From NCBI GenBank assembly GCA_022844475.1, contig JALHLR010000019.1, positions 1 through 64,000 on the forward strand: a DNA stretch of 64,000 bases. The letters are read 5' to 3'. How positions within the stretch are numbered: position 1 is the stretch's first letter; each line of letters opens with the position of its first letter. Both the position numbers and the translations under genes were made by a program. The notes under the pieces were generated by a model. That model worked only from the letters and a program-made list of their open reading frames with translations. It was not told the origin of the DNA and ran no database searches. Shown here one piece after another: positions 17,684-25,362 of this stretch. The DNA is from Hyphomonadaceae bacterium (lineage in GTDB: Bacteria; Pseudomonadota; Alphaproteobacteria; Caulobacterales; Hyphomonadaceae).

Positions 17684-18979
17684 ATGTCGCGCACCAGCAT
17701 GATGACCATCGGAAAAGTCTGGCTCACCGCGGGCCTTGCCAGCGTGCTGGCCGCCTGCGTCTCGATGGGCCCATCAGCGAGCAGCGCGCAATGGCCGACC
17801 GCAACGGATGTCGTCGCAACCGCGCCCGCCTTCACGCCCGCCGGCCTGCAATCGCTCGACGCCCGCATGAAGGAAGCCGTCGACAAGTCCGAAGTCGTCG
17901 GCCTGCAATACGCGCTGGTCAAGGACGGCAAGCTCATCGCCTTCAACACCTTCGGCAAGCAGTCGATCGATGGCCCGGGGGTCACCGAAGACACGATCTT
18001 CCGCATCCGCTCGATGACCAAGCCGATCGTCGGCGTCGCCATGATGCAGCTCTGGGAAAAAGGCCTCTGGAAGGCCGAAGATCCGATCACGAAATTCCTG
18101 CCAGAGCTGGGCAATCTGAAAGTCGCGACCAAGGCGGACTCGATCACCGAAGGCGTTGTTCCCGCCAACCGCCCGCCGAACATGAACGAGGTCATGACCC
18201 ACATGGCCGGCTTCGGCTATGGCCTCTCCGCCGCCTCAGCCGTCGATCGCGAATTCCAGCGTGATAACCCGCACGCCCAGCCCAACCTGCAAGCCGCGAT
18301 GAACCGCCTCGCGCAGATCCCGCTACTCTTCCAGCCCGGCGAGCGCTGGAGCTATTCCTACACGGTCGACGTGCAGGCCGCCGCGCTTGAAAAGATTACC
18401 GGCAAGACGCTCGGCAATTATCTCTCCGAAAACGTCTTCACGCCTCTTGGCATGAGCGACACGGCCTTCTTCGTCTCCGAAGACGACTACAAGAACCGCC
18501 TCGCCACGGTCTACACGCGCAACGCCGCAACCGGCGCAAAGGAAGTCTTCCCTGACGGCTACAGCTTCACCGTTCGCAACCACCACGAATCCGGCGGCGG
18601 CGGCCTCACCTCTACCACGCACGACTATATCCGCTTCGTGCAGATGATCCTCAACGAGGGCACGCTCGACGGCCAGCAGATCCTCAAGCCCGACACCGTG
18701 AAGCTCATGATGACCAACCACATCGGTGAAACCCGCGCGATGGGCGGCGGCGGCTTTGGCTGGGGCGGCGCGGTGAAGACGGCAGCGCCAACGGACAACG
18801 CTCCCGCACCCGTTGGCACATATGACTGGTTCGGCATCGACGGCAGCTGGTTCTGGGTCGACCCCGTCAACGACATCGGCTTCGTCGGCATGATCCAGCG
18901 CCGCGGCAACGCCGGCCCCGGCGCTATCAACCTCCGAGCTGAGTCACAGCAACTCGTCTACAAGGCGCTCGCGAGGTAG
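17684..18979 (+). CDS. Serine hydrolase lipoprotein, second of a pair
   Basis: A 431-residue paralogue of the preceding gene, with a lipobox VLAAC (Cys25), the catalytic SMTK at residues 110-113, a WSYSYTVDVQ segment for the tyrosine motif, and FGIDGSWFWVDP in the C-terminal third. The stretch IFRIRSMTKPIVGVAMMQLWEKGLW closely matches the first copy, so a tandem duplication is likely. A GGAG lies nine bases before the ATG. Because a strong terminator precedes it, expression needs either a promoter in the short gap or readthrough. Confidence 0.9.
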   Translation: MSRTSMMTIGKVWLTAGLASVLAACVSMGPSASSAQWPTATDVVATAPAFTPAGLQSLDARMKEAVDKSEVVGLQYALVKDGKLIAFNTFGKQSIDGPGVTEDTIFRIRSMTKPIVGVAMMQLWEKGLWKAEDPITKFLPELGNLKVATKADSITEGVVPANRPPNMNEVMTHMAGFGYGLSAASAVDREFQRDNPHAQPNLQAAMNRLAQIPLLFQPGERWSYSYTVDVQAAALEKITGKTLGNYLSENVFTPLGMSDTAFFVSEDDYKNRLATVYTRNAATGAKEVFPDGYSFTVRNHHESGGGGLTSTTHDYIRFVQMILNEGTLDGQQILKPDTVKLMMTNHIGETRAMGGGGFGWGGAVKTAAPTDNAPAPVGTYDWFGIDGSWFWVDPVNDIGFVGMIQRRGNAGPGAINLRAESQQLVYKALAR

Positions 18980-19246
18980 AGCACAGAGTTGTCCTTCCTC
19001 GATCGCCACACGATCGGGGAGGGCGACATCTCCGCGGCTTCGCGCAGTCCAGCCCGATACTGTCGAAGAACGCGTCGGGAATGACACACGCGATGTGTGA
19101 AATCTCCGCGCAAGCCTGACCATCAGGCTATCCCACACACCCGCCCCGGCCCGCGCCGCAGCGGACGCATGCCTGCCTCGCGATATCGCCGGTTCCGCTG
19201 GTCGTCATTCCGACCTAGGTTGCCTGCGAATCGCAGGGGCTCTGCC

Positions 19247-20653
19247 ATGTCCGCCATCCGTCGCCGCACCAAGATCCTCGCCACGCTTGGCCCCGCCAGC
19301 GATGGCGCGCTCAAGATGGAGGAACTCCTCCGCGCCGGCGTCGACCTCTTCCGCCTCAACTTCAGCCATGGCGACCACGCCGGCCACGCCGCCCGCATCG
19401 CGGCGGCTCGCGAGGCGGAAAAATCCATCGGCCGTCCCATCGCCCTCCTCGCCGACCTGCAGGGACCGAAACTCCGCATCGGCGACATAGCCGGTGGTCA
19501 GGCCGACGTCCGTATGTCGTCCGAACTCCGGCTTCGCGCCGCAGCCTCGTCGAACGACCCCGACATCATCCCCATCCCGCACCCGGAACTCGTCGCCTCG
19601 CTTCAGCTGGGCGACAAGCTGCTGATCGACGACGGCAAGATGATGCTCCACATCGTCAGGGTCGATGGCGATGATCGCATCGCTCGCCCCGTCGCCCCCG
19701 GCCGCATCATGAGCCGCAAAGGCATCGCCGCCCCCGGCCGCCCGATTCCAATTCCCGCCCTCACCGAAAAAGACATCGCCGACGGCCACTTCGCGCTGAA
19801 GCACGGCGTCGACTACATCGCCCTGTCCTTCGTCCAGCGAGCCGCCGATGTCGTGATGGCGCGCGAAGCCTTCGGCGCCGGCATTCCGATCATCTCAAAG
19901 ATCGAGAAGCCCGCAGCCCTCGATGATCTCGAAGGCATCGTCCAGCATTCCGATGCGGTGATGGTCGCCCGCGGCGATCTCGGCGTCGAACTCTCCCCCG
20001 AGCAGGTGCCGATTGCCCAGCGTCGCATCATCCGCGTCGCCCGCGCCCACGGCAAGCCGGTGATCGTCGCAACCCACATGCTCGAGTCCATGGTCGAGGC
20101 GCTCGTGCCCACACGCGCCGAGGCCAACGACGTCGCAACCGCCGTCTACCAGGGCGCCGACGCCGTGATGCTTTCGGCAGAGTCCGCCGTCGGCCGACAC
20201 CCGACCGCCGCCGTCGCCATCATGGACCGCATCATCCGCGCCATCGAAACCGACCGCGACGCCAACCCGTCTGCACAGGCCACCCCCTGGGCCGCCACCC
20301 CCTCGACGGCTGATGCCTGCGCCCGCGCAGCGCAGAGGCTGGCCGACGATCTCGATTGCCCGCTCGTTGTCTTCACGCGCTCGGGTTCATCGGCCCAGCG
20401 GGTCTCCGCAACGCGACCGAGACAGCCGATCCACGCCCTCACACCAAGCCTGCCGACAGCGCGAAAGCTCGCGCTCGTCTGGGGCGTCAGCGCCGACCTC
20501 GAGCCGGAAGAGCCGAAAAGCTTCGATGACATTCTCGACGCCGTGAACCGCCACGAAGCCGCCTCCAGCGTGAAGCGCTTCGTCATCACTGCAGGCTATC
20601 CCTACGCCTCGGACAATTCCACCGACACGATCAAGGTGGTCGAGCGGAAGTGA
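19247..20653 (+). CDS. pyk: Pyruvate kinase
   Basis: Pyruvate kinase converts phosphoenolpyruvate and ADP to pyruvate and ATP. The 468-residue protein has the N-terminal KILATLGPAS, LNFSHGDH, LLADLQGPKLRIGD, a short B domain, the active-site ISKIEKP, MVARGDLGVEL and the C-terminal domain with LVVFTRSGSSAQRVS. The ATG at 19247 fits the family start (RRTKI) and is preceded by AGGGG. Its stop is one base from the stop of the convergent response-regulator gene. The 267 bases upstream hold no gene that I can see. Confidence 0.97.
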   Translation: MSAIRRRTKILATLGPASDGALKMEELLRAGVDLFRLNFSHGDHAGHAARIAAAREAEKSIGRPIALLADLQGPKLRIGDIAGGQADVRMSSELRLRAAASSNDPDIIPIPHPELVASLQLGDKLLIDDGKMMLHIVRVDGDDRIARPVAPGRIMSRKGIAAPGRPIPIPALTEKDIADGHFALKHGVDYIALSFVQRAADVVMAREAFGAGIPIISKIEKPAALDDLEGIVQHSDAVMVARGDLGVELSPEQVPIAQRRIIRVARAHGKPVIVATHMLESMVEALVPTRAEANDVATAVYQGADAVMLSAESAVGRHPTAAVAIMDRIIRAIETDRDANPSAQATPWAATPSTADACARAAQRLADDLDCPLVVFTRSGSSAQRVSATRPRQPIHALTPSLPTARKLALVWGVSADLEPEEPKSFDDILDAVNRHEAASSVKRFVITAGYPYASDNSTDTIKVVERK

Positions 20654-20654
20654 C

Positions 20655-21179
20655 CTAGACCATCTCCGCATCGCCCTTGCGGCGATCTTCAACGGGTCTC
20701 ATGTAGCGCACACGACGGCGGCGGTCAGGCCCGAAGAAATCCGGCGCCGTCACGAAGTTGCGCCGCGCATGCGTCACGGCAGTCAGCTTGGTCCAGATCA
20801 TTTTCGGTGACACAGGTTTGCAGAGAATCTCGTCCGCGCCGGCATCACGCAGCTCCTTCACGGTCCGCTGCGTGGTGTCAGCCGTGCAGGCGATGATGGG
20901 AACGAACCGGTCTCCGGTGGAATGCTCGGACCGGGCAAAGCGCGTGAACTCGGCGCCATTTCGCGTGCCCATGAGGTAGTCGGCGATGACGACGTCGAAG
21001 CTGTGGCACGACAGCAGGTTCAGCCCTTCGTCAACCGTGAGCGCCGATTTCACCTCGCGGACGCCCAGCCCGTTGAGCATCAGGCGCATCACCTGCTGCA
21101 TGAAGCGATGGTCATCGACCACAAGTATCGAAAGATCGCAGATGCGCTGCTTGTTCAATGGAATCTCCCGGGCAGACAT
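20655..21179 (-). CDS. Single-domain response regulator with basic tail
   Basis: A 174-residue receiver protein. The acidic pocket is Asp22-Asp23 (VVDDH), the phospho-acceptor is Asp67 (DVVIADYLM), the switch Thr is Thr99 (ACTAD) and the conserved Lys is Lys121 (CKPVSP). There is no DNA-binding or enzymatic output domain. The last 25 residues are strongly basic (FFGPDRRRRVRYM then EDRRKGD), a tail seen on small receivers in this bacterial group. No histidine kinase is adjacent. It probably acts by protein-protein contacts, as CheY or DivK do, but the partner is unknown. Confidence 0.88.
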   Translation of the reverse strand: MSAREIPLNKQRICDLSILVVDDHRFMQQVMRLMLNGLGVREVKSALTVDEGLNLLSCHSFDVVIADYLMGTRNGAEFTRFARSEHSTGDRFVPIIACTADTTQRTVKELRDAGADEILCKPVSPKMIWTKLTAVTHARRNFVTAPDFFGPDRRRRVRYMRPVEDRRKGDAEMV

Positions 21180-21256
21180 TTGTGCCAGAAAACCCGCGCT
21201 TTATGATGAAGCGGACGATGGCAATCGCTGCGATCCGGGAAACCTCCCGGTAACCG

Positions 21257-22408
21257 TCAGTTCGGCTTGATCGCCGGCTCCGTCCCCCCATTGCGCGTTT
21301 GCTCGATCGCCACGTCCCTGATCGTCTCGTAGGGCGGCACAGGCAGGTGACGATGCGAGATCAGCACACCCGCCTCATCCATCTTCTCCTTGACGCGCTT
21401 CAGGAAGGCGTTGCCGATCCTGGCATTCTCGCCAGCTATCGTGCGGATGCGGCCTTTCAGGATCACGCCATTGTCCGACAGCCTGTCCACGCCCACCAGA
21501 TCAAGCCCGCCGATCATGCAGCGCGCCAGCTCCTTGTCGCCCTGCACCTCCTCTCCGACCTGCTTCAGCACGGCAAGCGCTTCATCGATGCACGACAGGT
21601 AGGAGACCTGCAGTTCGAACGCGAAGGTGGAGAAGCTGCTGGTCTTGTTGTGGATCACCTGCGCTTCGCCATAGGGGAAGATGTGCAGCGTGCCGTCGAA
21701 CGAGCGCAGGCGGATGGTACGCAGCGTCATCGCCTCCACCTTGCCCGACACACCGCCGATCTCGACGATGTCACCATGACTGACAATGTCCTCGATCACC
21801 AGGAAAGCCCCGGTGAACAGGTCCTTCACCAGACTCTGCGCGCCAAAGCCGATCGCGATGCCCGCGACCCCTGCCCCCGCCAGCAACGGCGCCACCTGTA
21901 TGCCAGCCTCCGCCAGCACCATGGCGATGGCAACCAGGATGATCATCGCATTGATCAGGCCGCTGATCAGAGGCGCCACCGTGCGCAGCTTGGCCGCGCG
22001 CCGGCGATCATCCGCACTGCGCCTGGCCACCCGCTCGAGCAATCTCCGCGCGAGCAGGTTGACGATCTCGAGCGCCGCCGCTGCGATGGCGATGATCACC
22101 ACGACCCGGATGACACCACGCAGCTCAAGACCGCCAGCGGGGGCCATCAGCGTCGTCGTGTCGACACCCCAGACCTGGAGGATCGCCCATGCCGCGCCGC
22201 CGATCGCCGCGAGCGAGAGGAGGAAATGGGCCGTGCCAAGTGGCTTCTTCTGCGGCTGTCCTCCGGCCGCCGCAGAAACCTTCTCACCGGCCCGCCTGCG
22301 GATCCGCCCGACCCAGAAGATGGCCGCCAGCGCCATGACCGCAATCAGGGCTGATCCCGCCAGCCGCCAGACAACAGCCTGGTCAGACAGCTCGAGCGAC
22401 AAGGACAT
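21257..22408 (-). CDS. MscS-family mechanosensitive channel
   Basis: A 383-residue inner-membrane protein. The N-terminus carries several transmembrane helices (about residues 16-35, 65-85, 100-120, 150-175), and the pore-lining helix with Gly/Ala packing is LAGAGVAGIAIGFGAQSLVKDLFTGAF. The MscS beta domain follows (VEIGGVSGKVEAMTLRTIRLRSFDG), then the cytoplasmic alpha/beta vestibule. It opens on membrane tension during hypo-osmotic shock. The ATG at 22408 (MSLSLEL) is preferred over a TTG seven codons upstream. Confidence 0.92.
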   Translation of the reverse strand: MSLSLELSDQAVVWRLAGSALIAVMALAAIFWVGRIRRRAGEKVSAAAGGQPQKKPLGTAHFLLSLAAIGGAAWAILQVWGVDTTTLMAPAGGLELRGVIRVVVIIAIAAAALEIVNLLARRLLERVARRSADDRRRAAKLRTVAPLISGLINAMIILVAIAMVLAEAGIQVAPLLAGAGVAGIAIGFGAQSLVKDLFTGAFLVIEDIVSHGDIVEIGGVSGKVEAMTLRTIRLRSFDGTLHIFPYGEAQVIHNKTSSFSTFAFELQVSYLSCIDEALAVLKQVGEEVQGDKELARCMIGGLDLVGVDRLSDNGVILKGRIRTIAGENARIGNAFLKRVKEKMDEAGVLISHRHLPVPPYETIRDVAIEQTRNGGTEPAIKPN

Positions 22409-22479
22409 GGGGTTTCTCACCGGCTTCAAAGCCGAAGAACGAAACCCACACGCCCGGAGTTCCCCAGCTTGCCCGCGGC

Positions 22480-23352
22480 CTATTCGAACTCAGGCTCAGG
22501 TGGAAAGACGTCAGCGGGAAAATCAGCCGACACGGTATTGGGGAAGTTGGGATCGCGCTTCTGCATGAAGCTCTCGATGCCCTCTTTCACATCGGTCGAC
22601 TGGCCACGCAGCTGGATGCCGCGGCTGTCCAGCTTGTGCGCCTCCATCGGGTGCGAGGCGCCCATCATCCGCCACATCAGCTGACGCGAGAAGGCAATCG
22701 AGACCGGCGCCGACTTCTCGGTGACCCGGTGCGCCAGCTCCAGCGCGGCCGGCAGCAGATCGTCCGGACCATGCAGCGAATGAACCAGACCCGACTCCTT
22801 GGCCTCGTGCGCATCGAACACACGCCCCGAATAGACCCAGTCGAGCGCTGTCTGCATGCCGACAAGGCGCGGCAGGAACCATGCCGAGCAGGCCTCGGGG
22901 GTGATCCCGCGGCGAGCAAACACGAAGCCGAACTTCGCCCCTGTCGATGCGAGGCGGAAATCCATCGGCAGCTGCATCGTGGCGCCCACGCCGACGGCCG
23001 CACCATTCACCGCCGCGATGACCGGCTTCAGGCTGCGATAGATGCGCAGCGTCACGCGGCCGCCGCCATCGCGGCGAAAGCCGTTCGTGATTATTTCCTC
23101 GCTCGCCGCGCGCTTGTTGTAGTTGAACGTGTCAGCCCCCGCGATACCCAGCTCGGCGCCGGCGCAGAACGCCCTGCCCGAACCTGTCACGACCACGGCG
23201 CGCACCGCATCGTCAGCATCCGTCCTGTCGAACAGCTCGATCATCTCCCGCATCACCACGGGGGTGAAGGTGTTCATCTTGTCGGGGCGGTTGAACGTCG
23301 CGACGGCGACGCCATCTGTCACCTTGTAGTCGAACATCGTGAAGTCGGTCAT
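22480..23352 (-). CDS. Enoyl-CoA hydratase/isomerase family protein
   Basis: A 290-residue crotonase-fold enzyme. Features are VATFNRPDKMNTF, the oxyanion-hole segment GRAFCAGAELG and PVIAAVNGAAVGVGATMQLPMDFRLAS, and GITPEACSAWFLPRLVG, where a Glu may act as catalytic acid/base. It probably acts in fatty-acid beta-oxidation or a related acyl-CoA route. The start overlaps the stop of the upstream cytidine deaminase by four bases (ATGA), so the two are co-translated. An AGGA lies seven bases before the ATG. Confidence 0.92.
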   Translation of the reverse strand: MTDFTMFDYKVTDGVAVATFNRPDKMNTFTPVVMREMIELFDRTDADDAVRAVVVTGSGRAFCAGAELGIAGADTFNYNKRAASEEIITNGFRRDGGGRVTLRIYRSLKPVIAAVNGAAVGVGATMQLPMDFRLASTGAKFGFVFARRGITPEACSAWFLPRLVGMQTALDWVYSGRVFDAHEAKESGLVHSLHGPDDLLPAALELAHRVTEKSAPVSIAFSRQLMWRMMGASHPMEAHKLDSRGIQLRGQSTDVKEGIESFMQKRDPNFPNTVSADFPADVFPPEPEFE

Positions 23353-23771
23353 GGGAGCATCCTGGTGAGCTTGAAAGGCGTCGGGAGCAGGTCTGATAGC
23401 TTGTGCGTGCCGACGCCGTCGATCCATATCGGCGCGTCAGGCGCCATGAATTCCACCATAACCTGACGGCAGGCGCCGCAGGGCATGCGTGTGTGGTTGC
23501 CCGCGTGCACGAAATCGTCGGCCCCGCAGCTGACCGCCAGCGCCACCATGCTGGCTCTGGAATACTGTGTCCGGGCGGCAAACATGGCCACCCGCTCGGC
23601 GCAGCAGGTGAGCCCGTAGCTCGCGTTTTCGACATTGGCGCCCGGCACGATCACGCCATTGTCGAGCAGCACGGCTGCGCCAACCTGAAACTTCGAGTAG
23701 GGAGCATGGGCCCCCGCTCGCGCCGCACGGGCGGCATCGGCAAGGCGGCGAATGGCGCTGACGTCGGTCAT
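23349..23771 (-). CDS. cdd: Cytidine deaminase
   Basis: Cytidine deaminase converts (deoxy)cytidine to (deoxy)uridine for pyrimidine salvage. The 140-residue protein is of the tetrameric single-domain type. It contains YSKFQVGAAVL, GANVENASYGLTCCAERVA (zinc Cys and catalytic Glu) and PCGACRQVMVEF (two zinc Cys). The start at 23771 (MTDVSAIRRL) is chosen by family length. It is divergent from the lysine methyltransferase gene (43 bases between starts) and overlaps the enoyl-CoA hydratase gene by four bases. Confidence 0.95.
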   Translation of the reverse strand: MTDVSAIRRLADAARAARAGAHAPYSKFQVGAAVLLDNGVIVPGANVENASYGLTCCAERVAMFAARTQYSRASMVALAVSCGADDFVHAGNHTRMPCGACRQVMVEFMAPDAPIWIDGVGTHKLSDLLPTPFKLTRMLP

Positions 23772-23801
23772 CGTGGCGGCCTCGAAAGGGCCGCGCAATC
23801 T

Positions 23802-23809
23802 GGAGAGGG
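23802..23809 (+). promoter_or_regulatory. Shine-Dalgarno that fixes a GTG start
   Basis: GGAGAGGG lies five to nine bases before the GTG at 23815. No ATG is well placed, so this site is the main argument for the GTG start of the methyltransferase gene. Confidence 0.65.
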
Positions 23810-23814
23810 ACAGC

Positions 23815-24480
23815 GTGCAAGGCAAGCGGTCAGTCGCAACGCTCGAGGAGGCAAAAGCCTTCATCCGCGCCAATACACGGATCGCGCCCGTTCCCGGCCT
23901 CCCGATCCGGATGCACATCGCCGATGAGCTGACCCCGATCTGGGAGGCGACCGAGAAGGACCTTGCAGAAGCCAATGTCGCCCCACCCTTCTGGGCGTTT
24001 CCATGGGCCGGCGGCCAGGCGCTGGCGCGCTATGTGCTCGAAAACCCGGACATCGTTCGCGGCAAGCTTGTGCTCGACATCGCCTGCGGCTCTGGCCTCG
24101 TGGGAATCGCCGCAGCGCTCGCGGGCGCGGCTGAGGTGGTTGCCAACGACATCGATCCGATCTGCGAGGCCGCCGTGGCGCTCAACGCGGACATCAACGG
24201 TATCGCGCTCAGCTATCTGGGCGGCGATCTCCTGAACAGCGATCCGCCAGACTATGACGTGATCCTCGCCGCTGACGTATTCTACGAACAGACGCCGGCG
24301 CGCCTGTTCCGCACGATGCTCGAACGCGCCCACGCCAACGGCGCGACAATCTTCGCCGGCGACCCCGGCCGCACCTACTTTCCGCGCGAGGCCTTCCGGC
24401 AGGTGGCCGAGTATGCGGTGGAGACGACTACCGAGATCGAGAACCACCCGGTCAAGACAGCGCGGGTGTGGACACTCTAG
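23815..24480 (+). CDS. METTL20/ETF-beta lysine methyltransferase-like protein
   Basis: A 221-residue class I methyltransferase of the COG3897/METTL20 group. The family hallmark PPFWAFPWAGGQALARYVL is at about residues 59-77, followed by the SAM motif VLDIACGSGLVG and the acidic ANDIDP. Bacterial members are reported to methylate lysines of the electron-transfer flavoprotein beta subunit and ribosomal L7/L12. A GTG start at 23815 is favoured by a strong Shine-Dalgarno. An acyl-CoA dehydrogenase, whose electrons pass to ETF, is in the same window but 18 kb away. The stop overlaps the convergent VOC gene by four bases. Confidence 0.82.
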   Translation: MQGKRSVATLEEAKAFIRANTRIAPVPGLPIRMHIADELTPIWEATEKDLAEANVAPPFWAFPWAGGQALARYVLENPDIVRGKLVLDIACGSGLVGIAAALAGAAEVVANDIDPICEAAVALNADINGIALSYLGGDLLNSDPPDYDVILAADVFYEQTPARLFRTMLERAHANGATIFAGDPGRTYFPREAFRQVAEYAVETTTEIENHPVKTARVWTL

Positions 24481-25268
24481 GCCAGCACAAACCGCGTTCC
24501 GCACAGTTCGACAAACGGCCCGCTCGGAACCTCGCCGATCTTCACGCCCGCCCTGTCCGCATTGGCAAGGATCGCCTTCGCATCCCGGCACGCCAGCCGA
24601 ACAGCCGAGAGGCCCTCGCCGCGATCATCCTCCAGCGGCGAGAACCGCGCCCGGGCATTGTCGAGTTCGATCGTCCAGATGCCCCCGTCGCTTCGCTCGG
24701 CTTGACGCCCCAGCAGCCTGCTCCAGCGGTCGGCCGTCGCCGAAGGATCATCGCATTGCATCCGCGCGCCGGTGATTGCCTTCACCGTCTTCGAACGATC
24801 CTTCTCCTGCCAGCGCGGACCGGCCCAGTGGTATCCCCCCATCAGATCCGCCCCGCCTGAATGGCGGTCAACCGAGAGGAGCGTCGCGCCCGTGTCTTTC
24901 GGATGCAGGTGCAGCGCTTCGGAGGTCGAAACCTCGTCGCCCGACTTGAGGTCCTGCACGAGCCGAACGCCCAGCGCCGTGAAATGATCGCGACGCCGCT
25001 CCAGGTCGTCGCAGTCGACGATGTACATGTATCCGCCATCGCCTTTGCGACGCTCAAGATAGCGGCCGCCAGCCGTGCCTTCGGTCAGCGGCGAGACGAC
25101 CTCGAGAAATGTCCCGCTCATCGGAAACAGCGCATTGTGCAGGCCATACTTGCCGACGCCTGGATCGCGATGGCAGATCTCGAGGCCGAGCACGTCGGCG
25201 ATCTGCTTCTCGACCGTGGCGAGGTCCCTGGCGACAAGTGCAATCTGGCGAAGCCTCAGATATCCCAT
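24477..25268 (-). CDS. Two-domain VOC (glyoxalase-like) protein
   Basis: A 263-residue protein with two vicinal-oxygen-chelate modules, the first about residues 5-135 (QIALVARDLATVEKQIADVLG, GTFLEVVSPL) and the second about 150-263 (AITGARMQCDDP, FVELCGTRFVLA). It resembles the glyoxalase-like/dioxygenase proteins of unknown substrate. Start chosen at 25268, where AGGGAGG lies five to six bases upstream. It is downstream of priA on the same strand with 94 bases between. Reaction unknown. Confidence 0.82.
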   Translation of the reverse strand: MGYLRLRQIALVARDLATVEKQIADVLGLEICHRDPGVGKYGLHNALFPMSGTFLEVVSPLTEGTAGGRYLERRKGDGGYMYIVDCDDLERRRDHFTALGVRLVQDLKSGDEVSTSEALHLHPKDTGATLLSVDRHSGGADLMGGYHWAGPRWQEKDRSKTVKAITGARMQCDDPSATADRWSRLLGRQAERSDGGIWTIELDNARARFSPLEDDRGEGLSAVRLACRDAKAILANADRAGVKIGEVPSGPFVELCGTRFVLA

Positions 25269-25362
25269 GGCGCCCTCCCTTGAGCGTACTCGGCTGATTG
25301 TCGGGCGATCGCCTGCCCCGTCAGCTCTGCGCCCACATCGATCATTACTCTGGACGTCCGTA

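Noticed and set aside
16126-18979. Calling the two serine hydrolases beta-lactamases
   Set aside because: They share the SxxK fold, but the third motif is GGAAG-like rather than KTG, and the sequences resemble EstB esterases. Beta-lactam resistance cannot be claimed.
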